This document shows positions 40,607 through 47,917 of a stretch of DNA of 64,000 nucleotides, in pieces (positions within the stretch are counted from its first letter, which is position 1; every line of letters starts with the position of its first letter). The notes under the pieces are model-generated. The model saw only the letters and a program-made list of their open reading frames with translations. It was not told where the DNA came from and searched no databases. Location of the stretch: assembly GCF_014295035.1 (NCBI RefSeq), contig NZ_CP060404.1, forward strand, positions 7,170,501 to 7,234,500, in the 5' to 3' direction. This DNA comes from Streptomyces buecherae (lineage in GTDB: Bacteria > Actinomycetota > Actinomycetes > Streptomycetales > Streptomycetaceae). The position numbers were made by a program, and so were the translations under genes.

Positions 40607-41740
40607 ATGGTCACCCGCAGGGCATTCATCGACGCCACGTCCGCCGTGGGAGCCACCGCGCTCCTCGGTACCACCCCGGCCGCAGCCACCACCGCACCGC
40701 CAGCCGCGGGCGTGACGCACGCCGAGGCGCGGGCCCGTGACGCGATCCGGGCGGCAAACGTCGGCATGCGTGCCAGCTACGCCGCCCTCAAGTCCGAACT
40801 GAGCACGCGTCTGAGTCCCGTGATCGTCGTCCAGAACGACGCCACGGGCGGACGGTTCACGCTCATCCGCGACGGAAGCCCACCCGAGACCACCTGCCCG
40901 GTGCCGGAGCTGTTCGAGCTGGCGAAGTCGATCAGCCACGTACCCCAGGGCCTCTTCTCGATCCTCGCCGCGTACGTCAGCGACACCGTGCCCAACCTCC
41001 CCAACGCCAGCCGCATCGACCCACACGACCTGGACATGGTCGCGTTCAAGGGGCCTGGGTCGGTCGACTGGATCGGCCCCCTCCAGGAGTACGCCACCAC
41101 GCTCACCACCGCGCGTCGGCAGCTCGTGCATGCCAACCTGCCAAAGGAGTTGGAACTGTCCTGTCGAAAGATCCTCGACGAGTCACTCACGTTCATCCGC
41201 GATTCCGTGAGGAACGAGACCTTCGACATGGCGTCGTTCACGAGGTTCTCCGCCGCGACCTACCCGAGCATCCGCACCAACATGGAGTACGCGGCCTCGG
41301 CCCAGATCTCCGGGGTGGAAGGTCTCATGCGGAAGTGGCGGGCGACGGTCGGCGACGAACAGTGGAAGGACCTGTACACGGTCGTGCTGTCGATCTGGAC
41401 GACATCCGAGTTGAACCAGGCTTCGATCATCATCAGGCGGTGCATGAATCCGGCGAAGGTCGCCACCCATCTCATCGACCTGTCGACCGTCGAGATTCCG
41501 CGCGACCCCATTTTCGTCGCCCTGGACAATCTCGCCCGGATCGTTCTGGACAACGTCTCGGCCGAAATGGTCCTGCCCACCGACCCGGTGGTCGCCGACG
41601 CCTTCAAGGGCAAAGAGGACCTGCTCTCGGTGGAAATCCTGCGTCAGCTCGGCGGCCCGGCCGGGGCACCCGCGACTCCCGCTTCGGCGACGGAATCCGC
41701 CTGCCCGCTCCTCGGGAAGAAGACCCGGCCCCCGGTGTGA
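40607..41740 (+). CDS. Hypothetical exported protein with twin-arginine-type signal
   Basis: 377-residue protein with an N-terminal signal MVTRRAFIDATSAVGATALL, a twin-arginine-like TRRAFI motif followed by a moderately hydrophobic stretch and Ala/Thr-rich cleavage region (about residues 22-32). The mature part is mainly helical and contains no motif I recognise. Cys residues occur at CPVPEL, CRKILDE, RRCMNP and near the C-terminus (SACPLL). The start was chosen for the signal; AAGGA lies 13 bases upstream, somewhat far. It follows the previous unknown gene on the same strand. Export through Tat is inference. Confidence 0.65.
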   Translation: MVTRRAFIDATSAVGATALLGTTPAAATTAPPAAGVTHAEARARDAIRAANVGMRASYAALKSELSTRLSPVIVVQNDATGGRFTLIRDGSPPETTCPVPELFELAKSISHVPQGLFSILAAYVSDTVPNLPNASRIDPHDLDMVAFKGPGSVDWIGPLQEYATTLTTARRQLVHANLPKELELSCRKILDESLTFIRDSVRNETFDMASFTRFSAATYPSIRTNMEYAASAQISGVEGLMRKWRATVGDEQWKDLYTVVLSIWTTSELNQASIIIRRCMNPAKVATHLIDLSTVEIPRDPIFVALDNLARIVLDNVSAEMVLPTDPVVADAFKGKEDLLSVEILRQLGGPAGAPATPASATESACPLLGKKTRPPV

Positions 41741-41841
41741 CCCCGGCGGCGAACTCACCGGCCCACCCTCACCAGTCACCGGCCCACGCACGCCCGGTCG
41801 GGGTGTGGAAGCCTTCCCCGTGCCAGGCGATGATGTTGACC

Positions 41842-42054
41842 ATGAGCCTGTCGCCAGCGCCGGTCATCCCCACGGGGAGGCTGTCCCACTCCGCACAGCC
41901 CACGCTCGAATCGCCCGACGGCGCGCTGCTGTCGCGGCCGTGGGCGGCGGCGGACGCCGACGTCGTGCACGGGGCGTACCAGGACGCCGGTATTCGGAAG
42001 TGGTCGCTGCGCCGCATGGCCTCGCGCGACGAGGTCCTCCGGTGGATCGCGGTC
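41842..42054 (+). pseudogene. Truncated GNAT acetyltransferase (N-terminal stub)
   Basis: About 70 codons resemble the N-terminus of Streptomyces GNAT acetyltransferases: PTLESPDGALLSRPWAAADADV followed by GAYQDAGIRKWSLRRM and DEVLRWIA. The acetyl-CoA-binding core is absent; the frame runs on as unrelated sequence to 42189, into the next gene. Only about 130 bp separate the stub from the hydrolase start, so the C-terminal part was lost by deletion. The rest of the gap 41741-42185 holds nothing else recognisable except the AGAGGAG site before 42186. Confidence 0.55.
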
Positions 42055-42185
42055 CAACGACCCGCGCCTAACCGCCGGTTGCCGGGCGTCAACCGGCGTC
42101 GCGAGTGTGACCATCTGCCACACCAACATCAACGCGGTCTACGCTGCCGGTCGGTGCCCCCTTCGCCCGAACGTAAGAGGAGACG

Positions 42186-43043
42186 ATGAACAACTCCCTG
42201 CCCGTGGTCCTGGTACACGGTTTCTGGCACGGCAGTTGGTGCTGGAGCCCGGTGGTCGAGCGGTTGGCCGCGCGGGGCGTGCCGTCGGTCGCGGTCGATC
42301 TGGAGGGGCACGGGCTGCGCGGCCCCGCGCCGCGCGCCCGCTGGGCGCGGCCGTTCGACGCGGCGTCGTTCGCCACCGAGCCGTCGCCGGTGGCGGCGGT
42401 CACCGCGTCGTCCGCGGCGGCCGTACTCGCCGAGCAGATACGGACCGTCGGCGGCGGCCAACCCGTCCTCGTGGTGGCCCACAGCATGGGCGGCGTGGTC
42501 GCCACCGCCGTGGCCGAGCTGGTCCCCGAACTCGTGGCCGGCCTGGTCTACGTCTCCGCGTTCGCCCCGGTGAGCGGGGCGCCGGCGGGCTACTACAACA
42601 CCTGTCCGGAGAACACGGGTGAGATGGTGAGCCGGCACCTCGCGGCCGATCCGATGGTGGTGGGCGCGGCCCGCATCGACTTCGGCGACCCGGAGCGGCG
42701 CGACCAGATCAAGGAGACCTTCTACAACGACGTCGACGACCGCACGGCCGACGCCACCATCGCGCTGCTGAGCACGGACGGGCCGGCGGGGATTCCGCTG
42801 GAGCCCCTGACCGTCACCCAGGAGCGCTACGGCAGCGTGCCGCACGCGTACGTGGTGTGTGGCCGGGACAACGTGATCCCCGCGACCCTGCAGTATCGCT
42901 TCGTCAAGGAGATCGACACCGTCTCGGCCACGCCCACCCAGGTCACCGAACTCGACTGCTCCCACTCGCCCTTCCTGTCCCAGCCGGACGCGCTGGCCGA
43001 GGCGATCGTGTCCGCCGGACGGGTGGGGGTGCGGGCGGGCTGA
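42186..43043 (+). CDS. Alpha/beta fold hydrolase (esterase-like, MES/HNL-type)
   Basis: 285-residue hydrolase. PVVLVHGFWHGSWCWSPVVERLAARG opens the fold with an oxyanion-type HGFWHG; the nucleophile Ser is in VVAHSMGG (about residue 101), the Asp likely in VVCGRDNVIP and the His in LDCSHSPFLSQP. This pattern is found in plant-like methylesterase/hydroxynitrile-lyase relatives in actinobacteria. AAGAGGAGAC precedes the ATG. Substrate unknown. Confidence 0.87.
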   Translation: MNNSLPVVLVHGFWHGSWCWSPVVERLAARGVPSVAVDLEGHGLRGPAPRARWARPFDAASFATEPSPVAAVTASSAAAVLAEQIRTVGGGQPVLVVAHSMGGVVATAVAELVPELVAGLVYVSAFAPVSGAPAGYYNTCPENTGEMVSRHLAADPMVVGAARIDFGDPERRDQIKETFYNDVDDRTADATIALLSTDGPAGIPLEPLTVTQERYGSVPHAYVVCGRDNVIPATLQYRFVKEIDTVSATPTQVTELDCSHSPFLSQPDALAEAIVSAGRVGVRAG

Positions 43044-43072
43044 GGGCCCGGTCGCCGTGGCCAAGCGCGAAC

Positions 43073-43948
43073 TCACACCGGGCGTGGCAGGTCCAGGCGC
43101 GCGAGTGTGGCCGGGTCGACGACGGCGACGATGTCGGTGATGCGGCCGTCCGCGACGGTGAACGCGAGGAGGGCGAGCGGGGTGCCGTCCTCGTCCCAGG
43201 AGATGACCCCGGGGAGGCCGTTGACGGTCGCCGCGTGTCCGCGCGCCGCGCTGCCGGCCAGGCGCGCGCGGGTGGCGACCTCGGTGGCTCCGATCGTGAC
43301 GAACGGGCCGTCCGGGGTGTGGACGGTGAACGTCACCTCGGGGTGCAGGACCCGGAGCAGCTCATCGAACCGGCCCTCGCCGGCCGCGGCCAGGAAGGCT
43401 CGGACCACCTCGCGCTGGTGTCGGCCGGGGCCTTCCGGCCGCCGGGCGGCCCGTGCCTTCCTGCGGGCGCGGCTGGTGAGCATCTTGGTCGCGTCGGCCG
43501 ACTTGCCGAGGATGGGGGCGATCTCCGCGAAGGGCACGGCGAACACGTCGTGCAACACGAAGGCCAGCCGTTCGTCCGGGCGCAGCGAGTCGAGGACCGT
43601 GCGGAGCGCGAGGCCGACGGAGTCGCCGAGTGCCACGAGTTCGTCCGGGGTCGGAGCGTCGTCGAGTGTCACGGTGAACTCGGGGGACCGGTCGTCGAGC
43701 GAGACCTCCGGGCGGGCCCGGCCCGAGCGCAGGACATCGAGGCTGAGCCGGCCGACGACGGTGGTCAGCCAGCCGCCGAGGTTGTGGATGGTGTCGGCCT
43801 CCTGGCGCGAGAGTCGCAGCCACGCCTCCTGGACCACGTCCTCCGCGTCGGCGTGGGAGCCGAGGACGCGGTAGGCGACGGCCTTGAGCCGGTCACGCTG
43901 GGACTCGAAGGCTTCGGCGATCGAGTCCGTGGGGTGGGTGCCGGGCAT
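43073..43948 (-). CDS. ECF RNA polymerase sigma factor with SnoaL-like C-terminal domain (ECF41/SigJ-like)
   Basis: 291 residues: sigma region 2 (about 13-80, ADAEDVVQEAWLRL), region 4 (about 115-165, LAFVLHDVFAVPFAEIAPIL), and a SnoaL-like extension (about 175-290) ending with VVDPATLARL. Fused SnoaL domains characterise ECF41-type sigma factors, which have no separate anti-sigma factor and use the extension for control. The hallmark WLPEP and DGGGR motifs are not visible, so it may be a variant group. It is divergent from an AhpD/carboxymuconolactone-decarboxylase-like gene, the classic ECF41 target neighbour. Confidence 0.88.
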   Translation of the reverse strand: MPGTHPTDSIAEAFESQRDRLKAVAYRVLGSHADAEDVVQEAWLRLSRQEADTIHNLGGWLTTVVGRLSLDVLRSGRARPEVSLDDRSPEFTVTLDDAPTPDELVALGDSVGLALRTVLDSLRPDERLAFVLHDVFAVPFAEIAPILGKSADATKMLTSRARRKARAARRPEGPGRHQREVVRAFLAAAGEGRFDELLRVLHPEVTFTVHTPDGPFVTIGATEVATRARLAGSAARGHAATVNGLPGVISWDEDGTPLALLAFTVADGRITDIVAVVDPATLARLDLPRPV

Positions 43949-43950
43949 GG

Positions 43951-43977
43951 TGTTACCTCTCCGCGAGCCGCTTCGTC
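43951..43977 (+). promoter_or_regulatory. Candidate ECF41-type promoter for the AhpD-like gene
   Basis: TGTTACC at 43951-43957 is followed after 16 bases by CGTC at 43974-43977, resembling the ECF41 promoter pattern TGTCACA-N16-CGTC (5 of 7 in the -35 element). It points toward the AhpD-like gene, 57 bp before its start. Motif recalled from the literature on ECF41; assignment is inference. Confidence 0.45.
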
Positions 43978-44034
43978 ATAGGGGTGACGGGCACCGGCCC
44001 GGCAACGTAACTCGATGACGGAGAGCACTCTCAC

Positions 44035-44493
44035 ATGGAAAACCGGCTCACGAACAAGAACCCGAACAACCCCGATGTGTGGACCGCGATCCAACACCTC
44101 CACAAGGCGGTCGCCGCCGGGGGCGTGGACCCGAAGCTGCTCGCGCTCGTCCACCTGCGCGCCAGCCAGATCAACGGCTGTTCGGCGTGCGTCTACGCCG
44201 GTGCCGCCGCGGGAGTGAAAGCCGGCGACACCGACGAGCGGCTGCACAACGTGGCGGCGTGGCGCGAGGCGCCGTTCTACACCGAAGCGGAGCGCGCGGC
44301 CCTGGCGCTGACGGAGGCGGCCACCCGGCTACAGGACGGCGCGGCGGGCGTCACCGACGAGATCTGGGAGGAGGCCGGCGCCCATTTCACCGAGGAGGAG
44401 GTCGGCGCGATCACCCTGGAGATCGCGCTGACCAACTTCTTCAACCGGATCAACCGCACCATAAAGGAGCCGGCCGGCAGGACCTGGGCCTGA
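44035..44493 (+). CDS. Carboxymuconolactone decarboxylase (AhpD-like) family protein
   Basis: 152-residue helical protein of the CMD/AhpD superfamily, with the redox-type CSAC pair in INGCSACVYAGA. The family usually has a His a few residues after the second Cys (CxxCxxxH); here that position is occupied by Gly/Ala, so peroxidase activity is uncertain. Its place divergent to an ECF41-like sigma factor matches the known link between that sigma group and CMD-type genes. ATG 44035 follows GGAGAG at about 11 bases. Confidence 0.85.
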   Translation: MENRLTNKNPNNPDVWTAIQHLHKAVAAGGVDPKLLALVHLRASQINGCSACVYAGAAAGVKAGDTDERLHNVAAWREAPFYTEAERAALALTEAATRLQDGAAGVTDEIWEEAGAHFTEEEVGAITLEIALTNFFNRINRTIKEPAGRTWA

Positions 44494-44500
44494 GCCCGGC

Positions 44501-44524
44501 GCGGCCCGTGCCCGCACGGGCCGC
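44501..44524. terminator. Bidirectional hairpin between AhpD-like and MerR-methyltransferase genes
   Basis: Inverted repeat gcggcccgtgc / gcacgggccgc around a 2-base centre, located between two convergent stops (44493 and 44548). Confidence 0.6.
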
Positions 44525-44547
44525 CCGGCGGCTCCGCGCGCCCCCGC

Positions 44548-45663
44548 TCAGGCGACGAGCAGCCGCAGGCCCAGCTCCGCCGCGTCCAGGTCGACCAGGT
44601 GGCGGTTGCGCTCGGCCCAGCGGCCCGATGACAGGTCCTCGCGGAGCGTGGCCACCGCTCGCCGCTCGACCTGCGGGCCGACGCGGGTCCACACGGATAT
44701 CGCGCGGCGTACGTGCTCCTCCAGGTACGCCTCGGGGCGGCGCCAGTACGCCTCGAAGAAGCCGTCGGCGCAGTCCCACGGGATGAGGACCGGCTCCAGG
44801 CGCGCGCCGAACGCGCGGGCCAGTCGGTCCACCGAGGGGCGGCCGGCGACGAGGTGGCCGACCTCGGGCAGGTAGTCGCGGCTGAGCCAGAACCGGTCGC
44901 GCCAGCCGGCGTCGGTGGCGTCGTGCGTGAAGACCACGACGCGCCGGGCCACCCGCCGCATCTCGCGCAGCCCGGCGATCGGGTCCCGCCAGTGGTGCAC
45001 GGTGCTGAACGCCATGGCCGCGTCGAAGGACCGGTCGGGGAACGGCAGCCGCTCCGCGGCGGCGGCCACGCACGGTGCCGATCCCTCGGGGCGCTGGGCC
45101 CGCATGACCGCCGAGGGTTCCACCGCGATCACGTCGCGGTCCGGTGGCTCGTACGAGCCGGTGCCGGCGCCCACGTTCAGCACCGTCCGCGCGTCCCCGA
45201 GCGCCTGCCAGACCTGCGCGGCGATCCGCGGCTCGGTGCGCCGCGTCGCCGGATAGGCGGACCCGATGTTCTCGTACAACTGCGCGCCGAAAGGGTGCAG
45301 TCGCTCCTCCGACGTCGTCCTGACTCCCATGGCCCGTGCCTCCAGTTCCTCGTCGATGGCGGTGACCATGGCGGCCGCGCGGTCGCGTTGGTCCAGCAGC
45401 AGGCCGCGCAGTCGGTGCAGGCGCGCGACCGCGTCGGTGTGCGGGTCGTCCACCAGGTCCGCTATCTCACGCAGGCCGAAGCCCAGTCGCCGGAAGGCGA
45501 GTACCTCCCGCAGTCGCTCCACGTCGCTCGCTGAATAGGCCCGGTAGCCGGCCGCGGTCCGCGCGGACGGCTGGGCGAGGCCGATCTCGTCGTAGTGATG
45601 CAGCGTGCGGACGCTCACCCCGGCCAACTCGGCCACGCGTCCCACGGTCAGGTGCTCTTCCAC
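44548..45663 (-). CDS. MerR-type regulator fused to a SAM-dependent methyltransferase
   Basis: 371-residue fusion. Residues 6-75 are a MerR winged helix (LTVGRVAELAGVSVRTLHHYDEIGL), and 76-110 the dimerisation coil. From about 130 a class I methyltransferase follows, with motif I VLNVGAGTGSYEP near residue 161, VIAVEPSAVM, and AAERLPFPDRSFDAAMAFSTVHHW. Usual MerR proteins bind an effector in this position, so the methyltransferase fold may sense or modify a ligand. Both halves are in one uninterrupted frame. The enzyme half resembles UbiE-type small-molecule methyltransferases. No target gene is obvious; autoregulation is likely. Confidence 0.85.
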   Translation of the reverse strand: MEEHLTVGRVAELAGVSVRTLHHYDEIGLAQPSARTAAGYRAYSASDVERLREVLAFRRLGFGLREIADLVDDPHTDAVARLHRLRGLLLDQRDRAAAMVTAIDEELEARAMGVRTTSEERLHPFGAQLYENIGSAYPATRRTEPRIAAQVWQALGDARTVLNVGAGTGSYEPPDRDVIAVEPSAVMRAQRPEGSAPCVAAAAERLPFPDRSFDAAMAFSTVHHWRDPIAGLREMRRVARRVVVFTHDATDAGWRDRFWLSRDYLPEVGHLVAGRPSVDRLARAFGARLEPVLIPWDCADGFFEAYWRRPEAYLEEHVRRAISVWTRVGPQVERRAVATLREDLSSGRWAERNRHLVDLDAAELGLRLLVA

Positions 45664-45924
45664 GCCCCTGACAATGCGGCATCACGCCGCGTGAGGGTCA
45701 AGCGACCGCCCGGTCCCGGAACGCGCGGCGCGGCGCCATCGGAAAACCAGTGGAACGGCGTCGGCATCAGCCCCTACCGTGTCGGCGGAAACACGTCGTC
45801 CAGGCAAGGACATGCCGTTGTACACCCTGTGAGACCTCCCGAGCGCTGAATCGTCGCGCGTCGCGCCCTGTGCGTGCCGCGCTCCTTTTTGCTGCGGACT
45901 TCTCACTGAAATCGGTGTACTTCT

Positions 45925-46473
45925 GTGCTCACCAGTTGGGTGGTCATGCCCACCTGCCTGCCGCTCATTGTCCGACGCTGCCACACGTGCGCGTCCGAGC
46001 GTCTGCGGGCGAACGGAAAATTTCGCGTCAACGCCCACCACAAGCTCCTCGACGCCTGGCTCCTCGCGTTCTGTACGGGGTGCGGGGCGACCGCGAAGCT
46101 CCCTGTTCTGGAGCGGGTGAACGTGCGTGCCGTACGACCCGCGTTGTTGGCTCGGCTGCACGGCAACGATCCCGGGTTGGCGGCCGAGTTGCTGCGGGAC
46201 CCGGTGGTACGGCGCCGCGATCGGATCGCCCTGGATTGGGATGATGCCTGGCGCCTCGATACCGGGGGATCGGATTACCTGGACCGCGAGGTGATCGATG
46301 TCGAGGTGCGTTTCGCGGCGCGGATTCCCGTCCGCCCGGTGCGGCTGATCGCCGAAGGCTGCGGTCTTTCGCGGGCCGAGGTCGAGCGGCTGATCGTGGC
46401 GGGCAAGCTCGTTTCGGGCGTACGGCTGACCGGCAAGCTCTCCGACGGCTTCACTTTCACGCTCAAGCGCTGA
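45925..46473 (+). CDS. DUF1062 domain-containing protein
   Basis: 182-residue protein of unknown function. A start region WVVMPTCLPLIVRRCHTC and a later AFCTGCG give two Cys pairs about 36 residues apart, probably a zinc ribbon; the C-terminal part carries an S4-like helix (LSRAEVERLIVAGKLV). Both are typical of DUF1062. GTG 45925 is used; no strong ribosome site is seen. It is monocistronic and convergent with the FAD monooxygenase. Confidence 0.82.
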   Translation: MLTSWVVMPTCLPLIVRRCHTCASERLRANGKFRVNAHHKLLDAWLLAFCTGCGATAKLPVLERVNVRAVRPALLARLHGNDPGLAAELLRDPVVRRRDRIALDWDDAWRLDTGGSDYLDREVIDVEVRFAARIPVRPVRLIAEGCGLSRAEVERLIVAGKLVSGVRLTGKLSDGFTFTLKR

Positions 46474-46571
46474 GTGGGCGGTGAAGCCTGGGACGGTCAT
46501 GCGCGTTCCCTGCTTTCCCTTTCGGGCCCAGGGCCTGTCCGGTGCGCTTTTCGGGCAGGCCCTGGGCTGGG

Positions 46572-47813
46572 TCAGCGCCCTGCGGCTGGATGTGCCGGTG
46601 AAGCCGACCCGGCGGCATCGACGGGGTCGGGCAGGGTGAGGGCGGTGTGGGCCGGGCGGCCGGTTCTCGGGGGCGTGGTGGTGAGGCCGCGGAGTTTCCG
46701 GTTGCGCTTTTCCAGGGCTTCGGCGGTGGTGGGAAAGAGCGCGGCGTCTCCCGTACTGACCTGTGCCTGGTTGAGTTCGACGAACGCGCGGGCTTCGCGT
46801 TCGTAGGCGGCGAAGGCGGCGGTGTGGTCGCCGTGGTGGGTGGCCAGCGACGTGGCGAGCAGATAGGCGCCGACGAGGGCGAGGCTGGAGCCCTGGCCGG
46901 TGAGGAACGACGGGGCATAGGCGGCGTCGCCGAGAAATGCCGTGCGACCGCTGGACCAGCGCGGCATGCGGATCTGGCTCACGGTGTCGAAGAACGGGTC
47001 GGTGGCGCGGTGCATCGCGGCCACCATTCCCGGTATTTCCCATCCGTCGTGGGCGAAGGTGGCGGCGACGAGTTCGCGTTGTGCCACGGGGTCGCGAAGG
47101 GCCTCGTACGGCGGTCGCGGGTGGGCGAAGGCGAGGAACGCGTGGAGTTCCGCGCTGTCCCGGACCGCGTAGAGCGCGGCGGCTCGACCGGGGGTGTTCC
47201 AGATCAGCGCTTCGTGGGAGAGCCCCAGGGTGTTGGGCATCGCGAAGATGGCGAAGCAGTACCCCAGGTAGTGGTGGAATCGCCGCTCCGGGCCGCAGAC
47301 GATCTCCCGGGTGCGCGAGTGCAGCCCGTCCGCGCCCAGGACCAGGTCGAAGCCGCGTCGGACGCCGCTGCGGAAGGTGACGTCGACGCCGCGCTCGTGG
47401 TCCGTGAGCGTGTCGACGGAGTCGTCGAACACGAACTCCACCTCGTCCCGTACGGCCCCGTACAGAACCTCGGTCAATTCCCCGCGCGGGACCTCGACAT
47501 CGTGTCCCTCGACGCCGCCGGCCACGGCCTGGGGGTGCGCCGAGGCGACCGTGCTGCCGTCGGCGTGGAGGAAGGTCAACTGCCGTGACGCGATGTGCGC
47601 TTCCCGAAGTCGCGGCAGGATTCCCATGCGGCGCGCCACCTCCACGGCGGTGCCCCGTACGTCGATCGGATATCCGCCGTTCCGCACTCCGGCGGACTTC
47701 TCCACCACGGTCACCGCGTATCCGTACCGGTTCAGCCAGAACGCCACGGCGGTCCCCGCGATGCTCGCGCCGGAAACCAGGACCGTGCCCTGCGACGTCG
47801 TTCGTGTGCCCAT
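46572..47813 (-). CDS. FAD-dependent monooxygenase (PHBH-fold, TetX-like group)
   Basis: 413-residue flavoprotein hydroxylase. The FAD-binding Rossmann start is VLVSGASIAGTAVAFWLNRYG, a GxxxxG variant; the DG motif is GADGLHSRTR near residue 155 and the GD motif FLGDAAYAPSFLTGQG near residue 300. Members hydroxylate small aromatics, polyketides or antibiotics using NAD(P)H and oxygen. It lies 104 bp downstream of the MFS pump on the same strand, so the two may act in one pathway, for example drug inactivation and efflux. Start ATG 47813 preceded by GAGGAGTTGAC. Confidence 0.88.
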   Translation of the reverse strand: MGTRTTSQGTVLVSGASIAGTAVAFWLNRYGYAVTVVEKSAGVRNGGYPIDVRGTAVEVARRMGILPRLREAHIASRQLTFLHADGSTVASAHPQAVAGGVEGHDVEVPRGELTEVLYGAVRDEVEFVFDDSVDTLTDHERGVDVTFRSGVRRGFDLVLGADGLHSRTREIVCGPERRFHHYLGYCFAIFAMPNTLGLSHEALIWNTPGRAAALYAVRDSAELHAFLAFAHPRPPYEALRDPVAQRELVAATFAHDGWEIPGMVAAMHRATDPFFDTVSQIRMPRWSSGRTAFLGDAAYAPSFLTGQGSSLALVGAYLLATSLATHHGDHTAAFAAYEREARAFVELNQAQVSTGDAALFPTTAEALEKRNRKLRGLTTTPPRTGRPAHTALTLPDPVDAAGSASPAHPAAGR

Positions 47814-47917
47814 GCGTCAACTCCTCGACGGGTGGTGAGAGATGCGCGGGCCAATGCGGTAGCACCTGGCCCGCGACGGAACTGTCCGACTCTGCTGGCG
47901 GTTTCCTTTCGGCCCGC

